From Arcobacteraceae bacterium (GTDB lineage: Bacteria > Campylobacterota > Campylobacteria > Campylobacterales > Arcobacteraceae), in assembly GCA_028375605.1 (NCBI GenBank), contig JAONGR010000007.1:1-55933 (forward strand): a stretch of DNA of 55,933 bases. The letters run 5' to 3'. Positions 1 to 7,286 of the stretch are shown here, in pieces. The position numbers and the translations under genes were made by a program. A model generated the notes under the pieces. That model worked only from the letters and a program-made list of their open reading frames with translations. It searched no databases and had not been told where the DNA came from. Each line of letters opens with the position of its first letter. Position 1 is the first letter of the stretch.

Positions 1-1883
1 TTTGTAAACTTGTAGAAAAGAATAGTAAAAATACTACTTTTTCTTTACCTGCTGATTTAGAACTAAACACTATAGAAGTAGTCCCAACGATTAAAATATC
101 AAAAGATGAGATAAATGACTGGTTTAAACTCTCTTTTAATATAGAATTTGATGGTAAAGTTTTCCCTATCGCTCCACTTGTAAGTGGTATCATAGAACAG
201 TTTGATAACCTTGAAAATTTACCTAAAAATATCAATATTAAAATCGAAAATGATAGTTATGTAACGATTCAAACAGAGCAACTAAGACCTATTTTAAATA
301 CTATAATTACTTTAAATGATAAAAAAGATAATGATGAAAATATCATAATCTCTTCGTATGAATCACATCTTTTGGGCGACTTTTCAAATAACTCTTATTT
401 AAAAGATAATGAGCTTGTTCAAATATCAAAAAAACTTAAAAATTTTGAAGGTATTGAAAAAGTAAAACAATCAGCATGTGTGACTGCGGTTTTACGTGAC
501 TATCAACAAGATGGGATTAACTGGCTTAACTTTTTGTTTGAGTTTAAATTTGGTGGTATTTTAGCTGATGATATGGGTTTGGGAAAAACGATTCAAACGC
601 TTACTCATCTCTCAACACTTAAAGAAAAAGGAAAGCTAACAAAACCAAGTTTAATAATTATGCCTACTTCTTTAATAGCTAACTGGAAAAATGAAATAAA
701 GAAGTTTACTCCAAATTTATCTGTCTTATCATTACATGGTCAAGATAGAGCCAAGAATTTTGAGCAGATATCTAATTATGATATTTTACTTACAACATAT
801 CCTTTAATTGTTAGAGATAAAGAGAAGTTTGCTTCATACTACTTTTTATATATTATTTTAGATGAAGCACAAAAGATAAAAAATCCAAAAACTAAAATGA
901 CCCAAGCCGTAAAAGAACTCAAAAGTGAACATAGATTAGCTTTAAGTGGGACACCAATTGAAAATCACTTAGGGGAGTTATGGAGTATATTTGATTTTTT
1001 GATGCCTAACTTTTTAGATACATTATCATTTTTTAAAAACTATTACCAAATCCCAATAGAAAAAGAAAATGACTTTTCTAAACAACAACTTTTAAATGAA
1101 AGAATAAAACCATTTATGATAAGGCGTACAAAAGAGCTAGTAGCACATGAATTACCCGCTAAAACAGAGATCATCAAATATACACAATTTGAAGCTAAAC
1201 AGTCTAAACTATATGAGTCTATACGAGTAACTATGGAGAAAAAAGTAAGAGAAGCTATAGTAGAGAAAGGGATAGGTTCTTCTCATATTACTATACTTGA
1301 TGCTCTTTTAAAACTACGACAAGTATGTTGTGATCCTTCTTTAGTAAAAATAGAGGAAGCTTTAAAAGTACAAGAATCTGCTAAACTTGAACTTTTTTTA
1401 GATTTAATAGACGAGCTTTTAAGTGAAGGAAGAAAGATACTTGTATTTTCTCAGTTCACATCTATGTTAAAAATAATAGAGGAAAAAATAATAGAAAAAG
1501 AGATTTCATATACTAAACTTACTGGCTCAACTATAAATAGAGAACAAGTTATAGAAAAATTTACAAATGGAAATGCCGATATGTTTCTTATCTCTCTAAA
1601 AGCTGGTGGGGTGGGGTTAAATCTTACTGCTGCAGATACAGTAATACACTATGATCCTTGGTGGAATCCAGCCGTTGAAAATCAAGCTACAGATAGAGCT
1701 TATAGAATAGGGCAGAAAAAAGCAGTGTTTGTATATAAACTTATAGTAGAAAATAGTATCGAACAAAAAATACTAGAGCTACAAGAGAAGAAAAAAGTTT
1801 TACAAGATGGAATATTTGATGAAAATAAACAACAAGAAGATACAAAGTTTACAGGTGATGATTTATTGGAGTTATTGAAGTAG
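1..1883 (+). CDS. SNF2-family DEAD/DEAH-like helicase, 5' truncated
   Basis: The reading frame is open from the first codon of the window (base 3) to a TAG at 1881-1883, so this is the C-terminal part of a longer protein. A TTG at 372 is not a convincing start, because the coding frame continues upstream without a stop. The SNF2 ATPase motifs occur in order: ADDMGLGKT (motif I), LDEAQK (motif II), LSGTPIENHLGELW (motif III), LVFSQF (motif IV), SLKAGGVGLNL and DRAYRIGQ (motifs V and VI). The C-terminal half is therefore complete. In the family these ATPases translocate on double-stranded DNA and displace bound proteins such as RNA polymerase; RapA and bacterial HepA-like proteins are examples. 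The exact role here is unknown. The gene ends at a hairpin shared with the convergent thioredoxin gene. Confidence 0.9.
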   Translation, partial: CKLVEKNSKNTTFSLPADLELNTIEVVPTIKISKDEINDWFKLSFNIEFDGKVFPIAPLVSGIIEQFDNLENLPKNINIKIENDSYVTIQTEQLRPILNTIITLNDKKDNDENIIISSYESHLLGDFSNNSYLKDNELVQISKKLKNFEGIEKVKQSACVTAVLRDYQQDGINWLNFLFEFKFGGILADDMGLGKTIQTLTHLSTLKEKGKLTKPSLIIMPTSLIANWKNEIKKFTPNLSVLSLHGQDRAKNFEQISNYDILLTTYPLIVRDKEKFASYYFLYIILDEAQKIKNPKTKMTQAVKELKSEHRLALSGTPIENHLGELWSIFDFLMPNFLDTLSFFKNYYQIPIEKENDFSKQQLLNERIKPFMIRRTKELVAHELPAKTEIIKYTQFEAKQSKLYESIRVTMEKKVREAIVEKGIGSSHITILDALLKLRQVCCDPSLVKIEEALKVQESAKLELFLDLIDELLSEGRKILVFSQFTSMLKIIEEKIIEKEISYTKLTGSTINREQVIEKFTNGNADMFLISLKAGGVGLNLTAADTVIHYDPWWNPAVENQATDRAYRIGQKKAVFVYKLIVENSIEQKILELQEKKKVLQDGIFDENKQQEDTKFTGDDLLELLK

Positions 1884-1885
1884 TT

Positions 1886-1911
1886 ATATCCATCTTAAAA
1901 AAGATGGATAT
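1886..1911. terminator. Bidirectional hairpin between SNF2 gene and trxA
   Basis: A perfect 11-bp inverted repeat (ATATCCATCTT / AAGATGGATAT) with a 4-nt A loop lies between the stop codons of two convergent genes. It lacks a long T run, so termination strength is uncertain. Confidence 0.6.
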
Positions 1912-1919
1912 TGTTATGT

Positions 1920-2237
1920 TTAAAGTTGAGCGTTTATTTTCTCTTCTAAAATACTTTTTGTAGTCGCACCAATGATTTGGTCAACTATTTTACCATCTTT
2001 AAAGATAAGAATAGTTGGTATTGAACGTACCCCATACTCTGCTGTTAATTCACCTTGTTCTTCTGTATTAACTTTACAAATATTTGCTTTTCCATCAAAA
2101 TCTGTTGCCAATTCATCAATAACAGGAGCGATCATTCTACAAGGTCCACACCATGGTGCCCAAAAGTCCACTAATGCAACACCTTCTGTTGTACTTGCTT
2201 TAAAGTTTTCGTTATTTAATTCTATATATTTTCCCAT
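1920..2237 (-). CDS. trxA: Thioredoxin
   Basis: A 105-aa single-domain cytoplasmic thioredoxin with the canonical WAPWCGPC active site near residues 26-33 and the cis-Pro motif SIPT near residue 73. It reduces disulfides in client proteins using electrons from thioredoxin reductase, which is not in this window. It lies 8 nt downstream of the peroxiredoxin gene on the same strand. The pair is therefore probably co-transcribed, and thioredoxin is the natural electron donor for that 2-Cys peroxiredoxin. Length and motifs are normal for the family. Confidence 0.95.
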   Translation of the reverse strand: MGKYIELNNENFKASTTEGVALVDFWAPWCGPCRMIAPVIDELATDFDGKANICKVNTEEQGELTAEYGVRSIPTILIFKDGKIVDQIIGATTKSILEEKINAQL

Positions 2238-2245
2238 AATAATTC

Positions 2246-2842
2246 CTATAATTTATCTTCGTTTTTACCTAAGTACTCAGCAACACCTTCTGTTGTGTCT
2301 TTCATTCCTTCATCACCTTTTATCCAACCAGCAGGACAAACTTCACCATTTTCATTTGTGAAAATCATTGTATCTACCATTCTGATCATCTCATCAATAT
2401 TTCTACCTAATGGTAAGTCATTGATAACTGCATGTCTGATTGTACCATCAGCATCAATTAAAAATGATCCTCTTAATGCAACAGCATCATCAAGTAATAC
2501 ATCATAAGCTCTAGCAATATCTTTAGTTAAATCAGCAACTAAAGGCATAGCAACTCTTCCAATACCACCTTGATTTACTGGAGTTTCTCTCCAAGCAAAG
2601 TGTGAGAATTGTGAATCAACAGAAACACCAATAACATTAACACCTCTTTCTTTAAAATCTGCTACTCTTTTTGAGAATGCAATAATTTCTGAAGGACATA
2701 CAAATGTAAAGTCTAATGGATAAAAGAAAAGTACTGTACCTTTTTCACCATAGTTTTCTGATAATTTAAAATCTTCAACGATTTGACCATCTGCTAATAC
2801 AGTTGTTGCTGTAAAGTCTGGAGCTTGTTTTGTTACTAACAT
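2246..2842 (-). CDS. ahpC: Typical 2-Cys peroxiredoxin (AhpC/TsaA type)
   Basis: A 198-aa Prx1/AhpC-class peroxiredoxin. The peroxidatic cysteine is in the FTFVCPSE motif near residue 49 and the resolving cysteine is in GEVCPAGW near residue 169. It reduces hydrogen peroxide, organic peroxides and peroxynitrite in the cytoplasm, and is then regenerated by thioredoxin. The ATG is preceded by AAGGAAATA on the coding strand. The next gene downstream is trxA, 8 nt away, which supports a peroxide-detoxification operon. In Campylobacterota related genes are under peroxide or iron control (PerR/Fur). The upstream gap is AT-rich with several imperfect palindromes, but I could not identify a definite operator. 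Confidence 0.93.
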   Translation of the reverse strand: MLVTKQAPDFTATTVLADGQIVEDFKLSENYGEKGTVLFFYPLDFTFVCPSEIIAFSKRVADFKERGVNVIGVSVDSQFSHFAWRETPVNQGGIGRVAMPLVADLTKDIARAYDVLLDDAVALRGSFLIDADGTIRHAVINDLPLGRNIDEMIRMVDTMIFTNENGEVCPAGWIKGDEGMKDTTEGVAEYLGKNEDKL

Positions 2843-2968
2843 ATTTATTTCCTTGTTTTGTTTTTATGGAAGAATTATATATGAAAATTCTTAAAATATA
2901 ATTAATATAGATTATTAGATAATAAAAATTATCGTTTATGATTTTTAATCAAATTTATCTTTGTATGA

Positions 2969-2974
2969 TATAAT
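2969..2974 (+). promoter_or_regulatory. -10 box for glsA
   Basis: TATAAT preceded by TGA (extended -10), 21 nt before the TTG start of the glutaminase gene. No clear -35 box is visible, which is common in Campylobacterota sigma-70 promoters. Confidence 0.45.
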
Positions 2975-2995
2975 TCAACAAAAAAGGAAAGCATT

Positions 2996-3913
2996 TTGGA
3001 TTATCAAAGTATTTTAAAGGAAATAAAGTTAGAAATTGAACCTTTTCTAAGTGAAGGTAATGTTGCAGATTATATTCCTGCATTGGCAAAAGTAGAGCCA
3101 AATCAATTTGCAATGACTTTGACTTTGTTTGATGGTACAACTTATAGTATAGGATGTAGCGATACAAAGTTTTCAATACAAAGTATTTCTAAGGTTTTTA
3201 CTTTTACAAAAGCACTAAGCTTATATGGAAAAAAAATATACAATAAAGTAGGAAAAGAACCATCAGGAAATCCTTTTAATTCATTGGTACAGCTAGAATA
3301 TGAAAATGGAATACCCCGCAATCCTTTTATAAATGCAGGTGCAATTGCGATAACTGATTCTTTATTTACGCACTATGAAAGAGATACTTTTGATAATATT
3401 ATACAGTTTATCAAAGATATTTCAAATAATTACGAATTAGATTATAATGAAGAGGTGTGGAGATCTGAATATGAATGTGGCTATAGAAATTCGGCCTTAG
3501 CAAATTTGATGAAAAGTTTTGGTAACTTTGAAAATGATATTGAGTCTGTAATCAAAACATATTTTAAACAATGTTCAATAGAGATGACTACATTTGAACT
3601 TTCTCGAGCGATGTTGTTTTTGGCAAATCACGGTGTGGATCCTATAACTCAAAAAAGATTTGTAACTCAAAGTCAAGCAAAACGTATCAATGCAATCATG
3701 CTTACTTGTGGGCACTATGATGCTTCTGGTGAGTTTGCTTTTCATGTGGGACTTCCTGGAAAAAGTGGAGTAGGTGGTGGTATTGTGGCTGTTGTACCTG
3801 AAGTTATGAGTATTTGTGTATTTTCACCTCGTTTAAATAGCTGGGGAAATTCACTTGTTGGGACAAAAGCTTTAGAGTTATTTACAACTAAAACAGGTCA
3901 TTCTATATTTTAA
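2996..3913 (+). CDS. glsA: Glutaminase
   Basis: A 305-aa serine-dependent glutaminase of the beta-lactamase-like fold, the family's usual length. It hydrolyses L-glutamine to glutamate and ammonia. The nucleophile motif S-x-x-K lies at Ser63-Lys66 within FSIQSISKVF. The conserved blocks NPFINAGAIA and GLPGKSGVGGGI are present. The start is a TTG: AAGGAAA at 2984-2990 sits about 5 nt upstream and no better ATG is in frame. The gene is divergent from ahpC and has its own extended -10 box. The following HAD gene begins 12 nt later and may be co-transcribed. Confidence 0.93.
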   Translation: MDYQSILKEIKLEIEPFLSEGNVADYIPALAKVEPNQFAMTLTLFDGTTYSIGCSDTKFSIQSISKVFTFTKALSLYGKKIYNKVGKEPSGNPFNSLVQLEYENGIPRNPFINAGAIAITDSLFTHYERDTFDNIIQFIKDISNNYELDYNEEVWRSEYECGYRNSALANLMKSFGNFENDIESVIKTYFKQCSIEMTTFELSRAMLFLANHGVDPITQKRFVTQSQAKRINAIMLTCGHYDASGEFAFHVGLPGKSGVGGGIVAVVPEVMSICVFSPRLNSWGNSLVGTKALELFTTKTGHSIF

Positions 3914-3925
3914 AAGGGTAAGAAA

Positions 3926-4558
3926 ATGGAAAAAAAGTATATTTTATTTGATAATGATGGTGTATTAGTGGAAACAGAAGTTTGGTACTATGAAGCAAGT
4001 AAAAGAGCACTGAAAGAGTTTTTTAATGTAGATGTAGAGTTTGAACAATATATGGATATGATGACAGCTGGAAAAGGTGTATGGGTTTGTGTTGAAAATG
4101 CAACACAAGATGAAATTACAATCGCCAGAAATCAAAGAGATGTTTACTATCAAGAGTATTTACGAACAGAAGATGTAAGTATAAAAAATATTCATACTAT
4201 CTTAGGAGAATTACAAAAAAGATTTAAAATGGGAATCGTTACAACATCACGAAGAGTAGATTTTGAGATTATACATAAAGATAGAGGTATAGTTGATTTT
4301 ATGGAATTTGTACTGTGTGTAGAAGACTATCCAAAATCAAAACCACATCCAGATCCTTATTTAAAAGGACTAGAATTATTTAATGCTACAAAAGAAGAAA
4401 CAATCATTGTAGAAGATTCAGAACGTGGACTGATATCCGCAAATAGAGCAGAAATCGAATGTGTTATAGTGCATAATGAATTCACAGTATCGCAAAACTT
4501 TTCTACAGCAACATATAAAATTGATAGTTTAAGCGAATTAAATACTCTATTAAAGTAG
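3926..4558 (+). CDS. HAD-superfamily phosphatase (PGP/beta-PGM-like)
   Basis: A 210-aa HAD hydrolase of the phosphoglycolate phosphatase / beta-phosphoglucomutase-like branch. Motif I is FDNDGVLVETE, with the nucleophile Asp9 and the acid/base Asp11. Motif II is the TTS block near residue 109. The motif III lysine is in SKPHPDPYL and the motif IV acidic residues are in IIVEDSERGL. The cap is the small helical type that follows motif I. The substrate cannot be read from sequence; sugar phosphates or phosphoglycolate are typical for the family. It sits 12 nt after glsA and precedes the atypical response regulator. Confidence 0.8.
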   Translation: MEKKYILFDNDGVLVETEVWYYEASKRALKEFFNVDVEFEQYMDMMTAGKGVWVCVENATQDEITIARNQRDVYYQEYLRTEDVSIKNIHTILGELQKRFKMGIVTTSRRVDFEIIHKDRGIVDFMEFVLCVEDYPKSKPHPDPYLKGLELFNATKEETIIVEDSERGLISANRAEIECVIVHNEFTVSQNFSTATYKIDSLSELNTLLK

Positions 4559-4574
4559 AATATATTTTATTCTA
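4556..4574 (+). terminator. Weak hairpin after HAD gene
   Basis: TAGAATA / TATTCTA inverted repeat with a 5-nt loop, starting in the stop codon. The stem is all A/U-rich and the only downstream run is of A, so it is a weak candidate. Confidence 0.3.
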
Positions 4575-4610
4575 AAAAACAATACAATAAATAAACTCAA
4601 GTGAGACTCA

Positions 4611-5285
4611 ATGAAAATATTACTCTTAGAAAATAATAAGATTCTTCAATCAGATATAAAAGAATATTTAGTGGATTTGGGACACCATTGTGTTACATGT
4701 TATTATCCTCAGGATGCAAAACATTATTTAGTAGATACTATTTATGATTTACTCATACTTAATATTGATGAAGAAACTTTAGACGGTTTAGAATTATATT
4801 CTGAATTAAAAGAAACAAATTTTAGCACACCTGTTATGTTTATTAGTACACTTACTGATATAGAAACTATATCAAGAGCATTTGATTTGGGTGGTTGTGA
4901 GTATTTAAAAAAACCATTTCATGTTAAAGAGTTAGGATATAGACTTCAAAAACTTTCTTATGAGATTGAAAATATTAAAAGAGAACATATCTTATTGAGT
5001 TCAAACTATAGTTATATTAAAAAAGAAAAAAAACTTTTATATAAAAATTTAGTACAACCTCTAACAAAAAAACAGTTTTATATAATAGAGTGTTTATGTA
5101 AAAATTTAGGAAGTATGATTAATTTTGATTTATTTCGAGAGTATGCGTGGGGGTCTGATCTTGTGAGTGATGCTACTATACGAACTGAAATTAGCCGATT
5201 ACGAAAGGTTTTAAAAGAGGATTTCATTCAAAACTATAAGGGTATTGGTTATAAAGTTGATAGGTATGTAAAAACGCCTAACTAG
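4611..5285 (+). CDS. Atypical OmpR-family response regulator (Asn at phosphoacceptor)
   Basis: A 224-aa protein with an N-terminal receiver domain (about 1-115) and a C-terminal OmpR/PhoB winged helix (about 130-220, ending ISRLRKVL...GIGYKV). The receiver keeps the conserved lysine (KKPF near residue 96) and the switch Ser/Thr. At the phosphoacceptor position, in the block YDLLILNIDEETLDG, it has Asn51 instead of Asp. The acidic pocket reads Glu7-Asn8 instead of an Asp/Glu-Asp pair. It therefore probably cannot be phosphorylated in the usual way, and may act constitutively or be controlled by ligand, dimerisation or transcription. No histidine kinase is adjacent. DNA binding is likely; the targets are unknown. 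Confidence 0.85.
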   Translation: MKILLLENNKILQSDIKEYLVDLGHHCVTCYYPQDAKHYLVDTIYDLLILNIDEETLDGLELYSELKETNFSTPVMFISTLTDIETISRAFDLGGCEYLKKPFHVKELGYRLQKLSYEIENIKREHILLSSNYSYIKKEKKLLYKNLVQPLTKKQFYIIECLCKNLGSMINFDLFREYAWGSDLVSDATIRTEISRLRKVLKEDFIQNYKGIGYKVDRYVKTPN

Positions 5286-5306
5286 CTTTTATTTAGCCAT
5301 TAAAAC

Positions 5307-5486
5307 TTAAAGATCCATTTGATTTAAAATATCTTTTAGGTCTCTCATACCGGTTTCAAGTTTGATTCCAATCTCTTGCTCTATTATTTCTTGTGTCATA
5401 TCACTTTTCAAATCTATATCTAATAATAAAGCCTGTTCTTTTCGTACAGCTAACTCTATATTTTCATCTAAAAACTTATCTGACAA
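5307..5486 (-). CDS. Small acidic hypothetical protein, 59 aa
   Basis: I read this by eye; it is too short for a usual ORF cut-off. On the minus strand a TTG at 5486-5484 opens a 59-codon frame that ends in TAA at 5309-5307. It begins MSDKFLDENI and ends LKDILNQMDL. A good Shine-Dalgarno (AAAGGAAAG, 5490-5497) sits about 5 nt before the TTG. An extended -10 box (TGATATAAT, -10 at 5574-5579) lies about 90 nt upstream. The product is charged, predicted helical and cytoplasmic, with no cysteine and no membrane segment. The ORF is divergent from the tetR efflux operon and its putative -35 region overlaps the operator-like palindrome. I do not recognise the family. Confidence 0.6.
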   Translation of the reverse strand: MSDKFLDENIELAVRKEQALLLDIDLKSDMTQEIIEQEIGIKLETGMRDLKDILNQMDL

Positions 5487-5573
5487 AACTTTCCTTTGGT
5501 AAAATTTGGATTGAAATAATAGGGTAATAAACTTAATATAAGATATATATCAAAGATAATTTTAAGCTACATA

Positions 5574-5579
5574 ATTATA
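5574..5579 (-). promoter_or_regulatory. Extended -10 for the 59-aa ORF
   Basis: On the minus strand the sequence reads TGATATAAT, a consensus extended -10, placing transcription start near 5567. The palindrome at 5593-5613 falls where a -35 element would be. Confidence 0.4.
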
Positions 5580-5592
5580 TCATCTGAAAATA

Positions 5593-5613
5593 AATGAATG
5601 ACCGTCGTTCATT
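5593..5613. promoter_or_regulatory. TetR-type operator palindrome
   Basis: A 21-nt inverted repeat with half sites AATGAATGAC and GTCGTTCATT around a central C. It matches at 9 of 10 positions and ends 21 nt before the tetR start. AATGAA/TTCATT half sites are typical of AcrR/TetR-family operators. The position suggests autoregulation of the efflux operon and possible control of the divergent small ORF. Confidence 0.65.
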
Positions 5614-5634
5614 ATTAAAAAAGCGGAGGTTTTG

Positions 5635-6231
5635 ATGGCTATTATTGTTGATAAAGTACAAAAGAGAAGAGACATAGCACTATCGTGTAATGATTTATTA
5701 CTTGAAAAAGGGATAAAAAAACTCACTATTGCAGAAGTTGCAAAAACTGCAGGCGTGTCTAAAGGGAGTATTTATGACTATTTTGAAAATAAAGAAGATA
5801 TAGTTTTTGAAATTATTCGAAGTCATATATCTGCTTATCAAGAAGAAGTTAATGAAAAAGTAAATCAAGATGATACTACACGAGAAAAAGTTTTTTTATT
5901 ATTTTCTTTTATATTAAATGATGATGAGGAGTTTGAAAAGCACCAAAATATTTATAAAGAGTATATGAGTATAGATATAGCGGGTGAATGTGAAAATATG
6001 TGTAAATTTGATAATGAATGTGCAGTTTTCTTTAAAAGCATCTTGGAATTATTTATTCAAGATGGTATTAAAAAAGGAGAACTAATCGAGTCGTCGCAAA
6101 ATTTAGTAGATGGTCTTTTAGCAGTTGAAAAAGGGTTTTTAGTAACTAAATGGACAGAAAATAAAGATGTAAAACAAAGTTTTAGAATATTTCTAAATAC
6201 AATTTTTGATTTAATAGAGGTAAAAAAATAA
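5635..6231 (+). CDS. TetR/AcrR-family transcriptional regulator
   Basis: A 198-aa TetR-family repressor. The N-terminal helix-turn-helix spans about residues 10-55, including LTIAEVAKTAGVSKGSIYDYF. The C-terminal ligand-binding half has several Cys residues (CENMCKFDNEC, around residues 121-131) that might sense metal or redox state; this is inference. I chose the ATG at 5635 rather than the TTG at 5632, because GGAGG at 5625-5629 gives a 5-nt spacer to it. Its stop overlaps the start of the membrane-fusion gene by one base (TAATG). It therefore heads an efflux operon and probably represses it through the palindrome just upstream. Confidence 0.9.
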   Translation: MAIIVDKVQKRRDIALSCNDLLLEKGIKKLTIAEVAKTAGVSKGSIYDYFENKEDIVFEIIRSHISAYQEEVNEKVNQDDTTREKVFLLFSFILNDDEEFEKHQNIYKEYMSIDIAGECENMCKFDNECAVFFKSILELFIQDGIKKGELIESSQNLVDGLLAVEKGFLVTKWTENKDVKQSFRIFLNTIFDLIEVKK

Positions 6232-7268
6232 TGATAAAAAAGATAGTAATATTAGCGGGATTAGCTATATATAGTTTAGGTGCAGGTGCTCCACCAGCGT
6301 CACTTGTAAATACAGCAAAGGTTATAAAAGGTGTGGTAAATCCTTTAGAAGAGTTTATTGGAACTTTAAATTTTTCAAAAACATCAGCGTTAGCTAGTCA
6401 AACAAGTGGTTCAGTTGTAAAAGTAAATTTTGAATCAGGTGATCGATTACGAAAAGGTGAAGTACTTTTAGAAGTGGATTCTAAAGTTTTAGATGCACAA
6501 ATCGCATCTTTAAAAGCAAATGTAAGTATCTCAAAATTAAATTTAGAAAATGCAACAAAAGATTATAATAGATATAAAGAATTGATAGAAAAAAAATCAA
6601 TTTCTCAAAAAGTCTATGATGATAGCTTTTTTAAATACAGTTCTGCAAAACAAGAATTAAATATGGCGAAAGCAAAATTAAATGAACTACTTGTAAATAA
6701 AGAAAAAAAATCGATTAAAGCACCATATGATGCGGTAGTAATAGAAAAAAATATTGAAGTATCTGAATGGGCAAGTGCAGGTAAAACTGTAGCAACAATT
6801 GTATCTACAGATGCTGTAGATATGATGTTTAATTTACCTACATCATATATCTATAAATTAGATAAAAATGATTCTTATGAGATCAATTTAAAAGGTCAAA
6901 AAATTAGTTCTAAACTCTATGCAAGTATTGCAAAAGGTGATAAAAGAACGAGAACATTTCCTGTAAAATTCAAAGCTAAAGTAAATAGTGAGTTTTTATA
7001 TGAAGGTATGGAAGTAAAAATAAACCTTCCACGAGCTAAAAAGCAAGACGCTTTAATGGTTCCTAGAGATGCAGTTATTAAAAGATTTGGTCAAAATGTG
7101 ATCTTCCTAAATATAGATGGAATAGCTACTATGTTGCCAGTTCAAATTTTAGGATATACAAAAGAAAATGTTGCAGTAAGTGCAGCAGGATTAAAAGAGG
7201 GTGCTAGTGTTGTTGTAAAAGGGAATGAAAGAATTTTTCCTAAACAAGCAATCAAGTCACTAAACTAG
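6231..7268 (+). CDS. RND efflux periplasmic adaptor (membrane fusion protein)
   Basis: A 345-aa HlyD/AcrA-like adaptor. It has an N-terminal signal sequence (about residues 1-20), a biotinyl-lipoyl half near GSVVKVNFESGDRLRKGEVLLE, and a helical hairpin of about 85-140 (Lys/Asn/Glu-rich coiled coil). A second lipoyl half follows near IKAPYDAVV, then a beta-barrel domain. It would bridge the inner-membrane RND pump and the TolC-like channel encoded next. No lipobox cysteine is seen. The gene starts on the last base of tetR and is followed after 18 nt by the pump gene. Substrates are unknown. Confidence 0.9.
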   Translation: MIKKIVILAGLAIYSLGAGAPPASLVNTAKVIKGVVNPLEEFIGTLNFSKTSALASQTSGSVVKVNFESGDRLRKGEVLLEVDSKVLDAQIASLKANVSISKLNLENATKDYNRYKELIEKKSISQKVYDDSFFKYSSAKQELNMAKAKLNELLVNKEKKSIKAPYDAVVIEKNIEVSEWASAGKTVATIVSTDAVDMMFNLPTSYIYKLDKNDSYEINLKGQKISSKLYASIAKGDKRTRTFPVKFKAKVNSEFLYEGMEVKINLPRAKKQDALMVPRDAVIKRFGQNVIFLNIDGIATMLPVQILGYTKENVAVSAAGLKEGASVVVKGNERIFPKQAIKSLN

Positions 7269-7286
7269 TAAAAGAAAGTAGAAAAA

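Noticed and set aside
372-374. TTG as a start for the SNF2 gene
   Set aside because: The same frame is open and protein-like from base 3 to here, with no ribosome site at the TTG, so the gene is simply truncated by the window edge.
1972-2361. 129-aa plus-strand ORF across trxA and ahpC
   Set aside because: It is antisense to two strongly recognisable genes and spans their gap, so it is a shadow frame.
2843-2995. PerR/Fur box between ahpC and glsA
   Set aside because: The gap is AT-rich and several imperfect palindromes can be drawn; none stands out enough to call.
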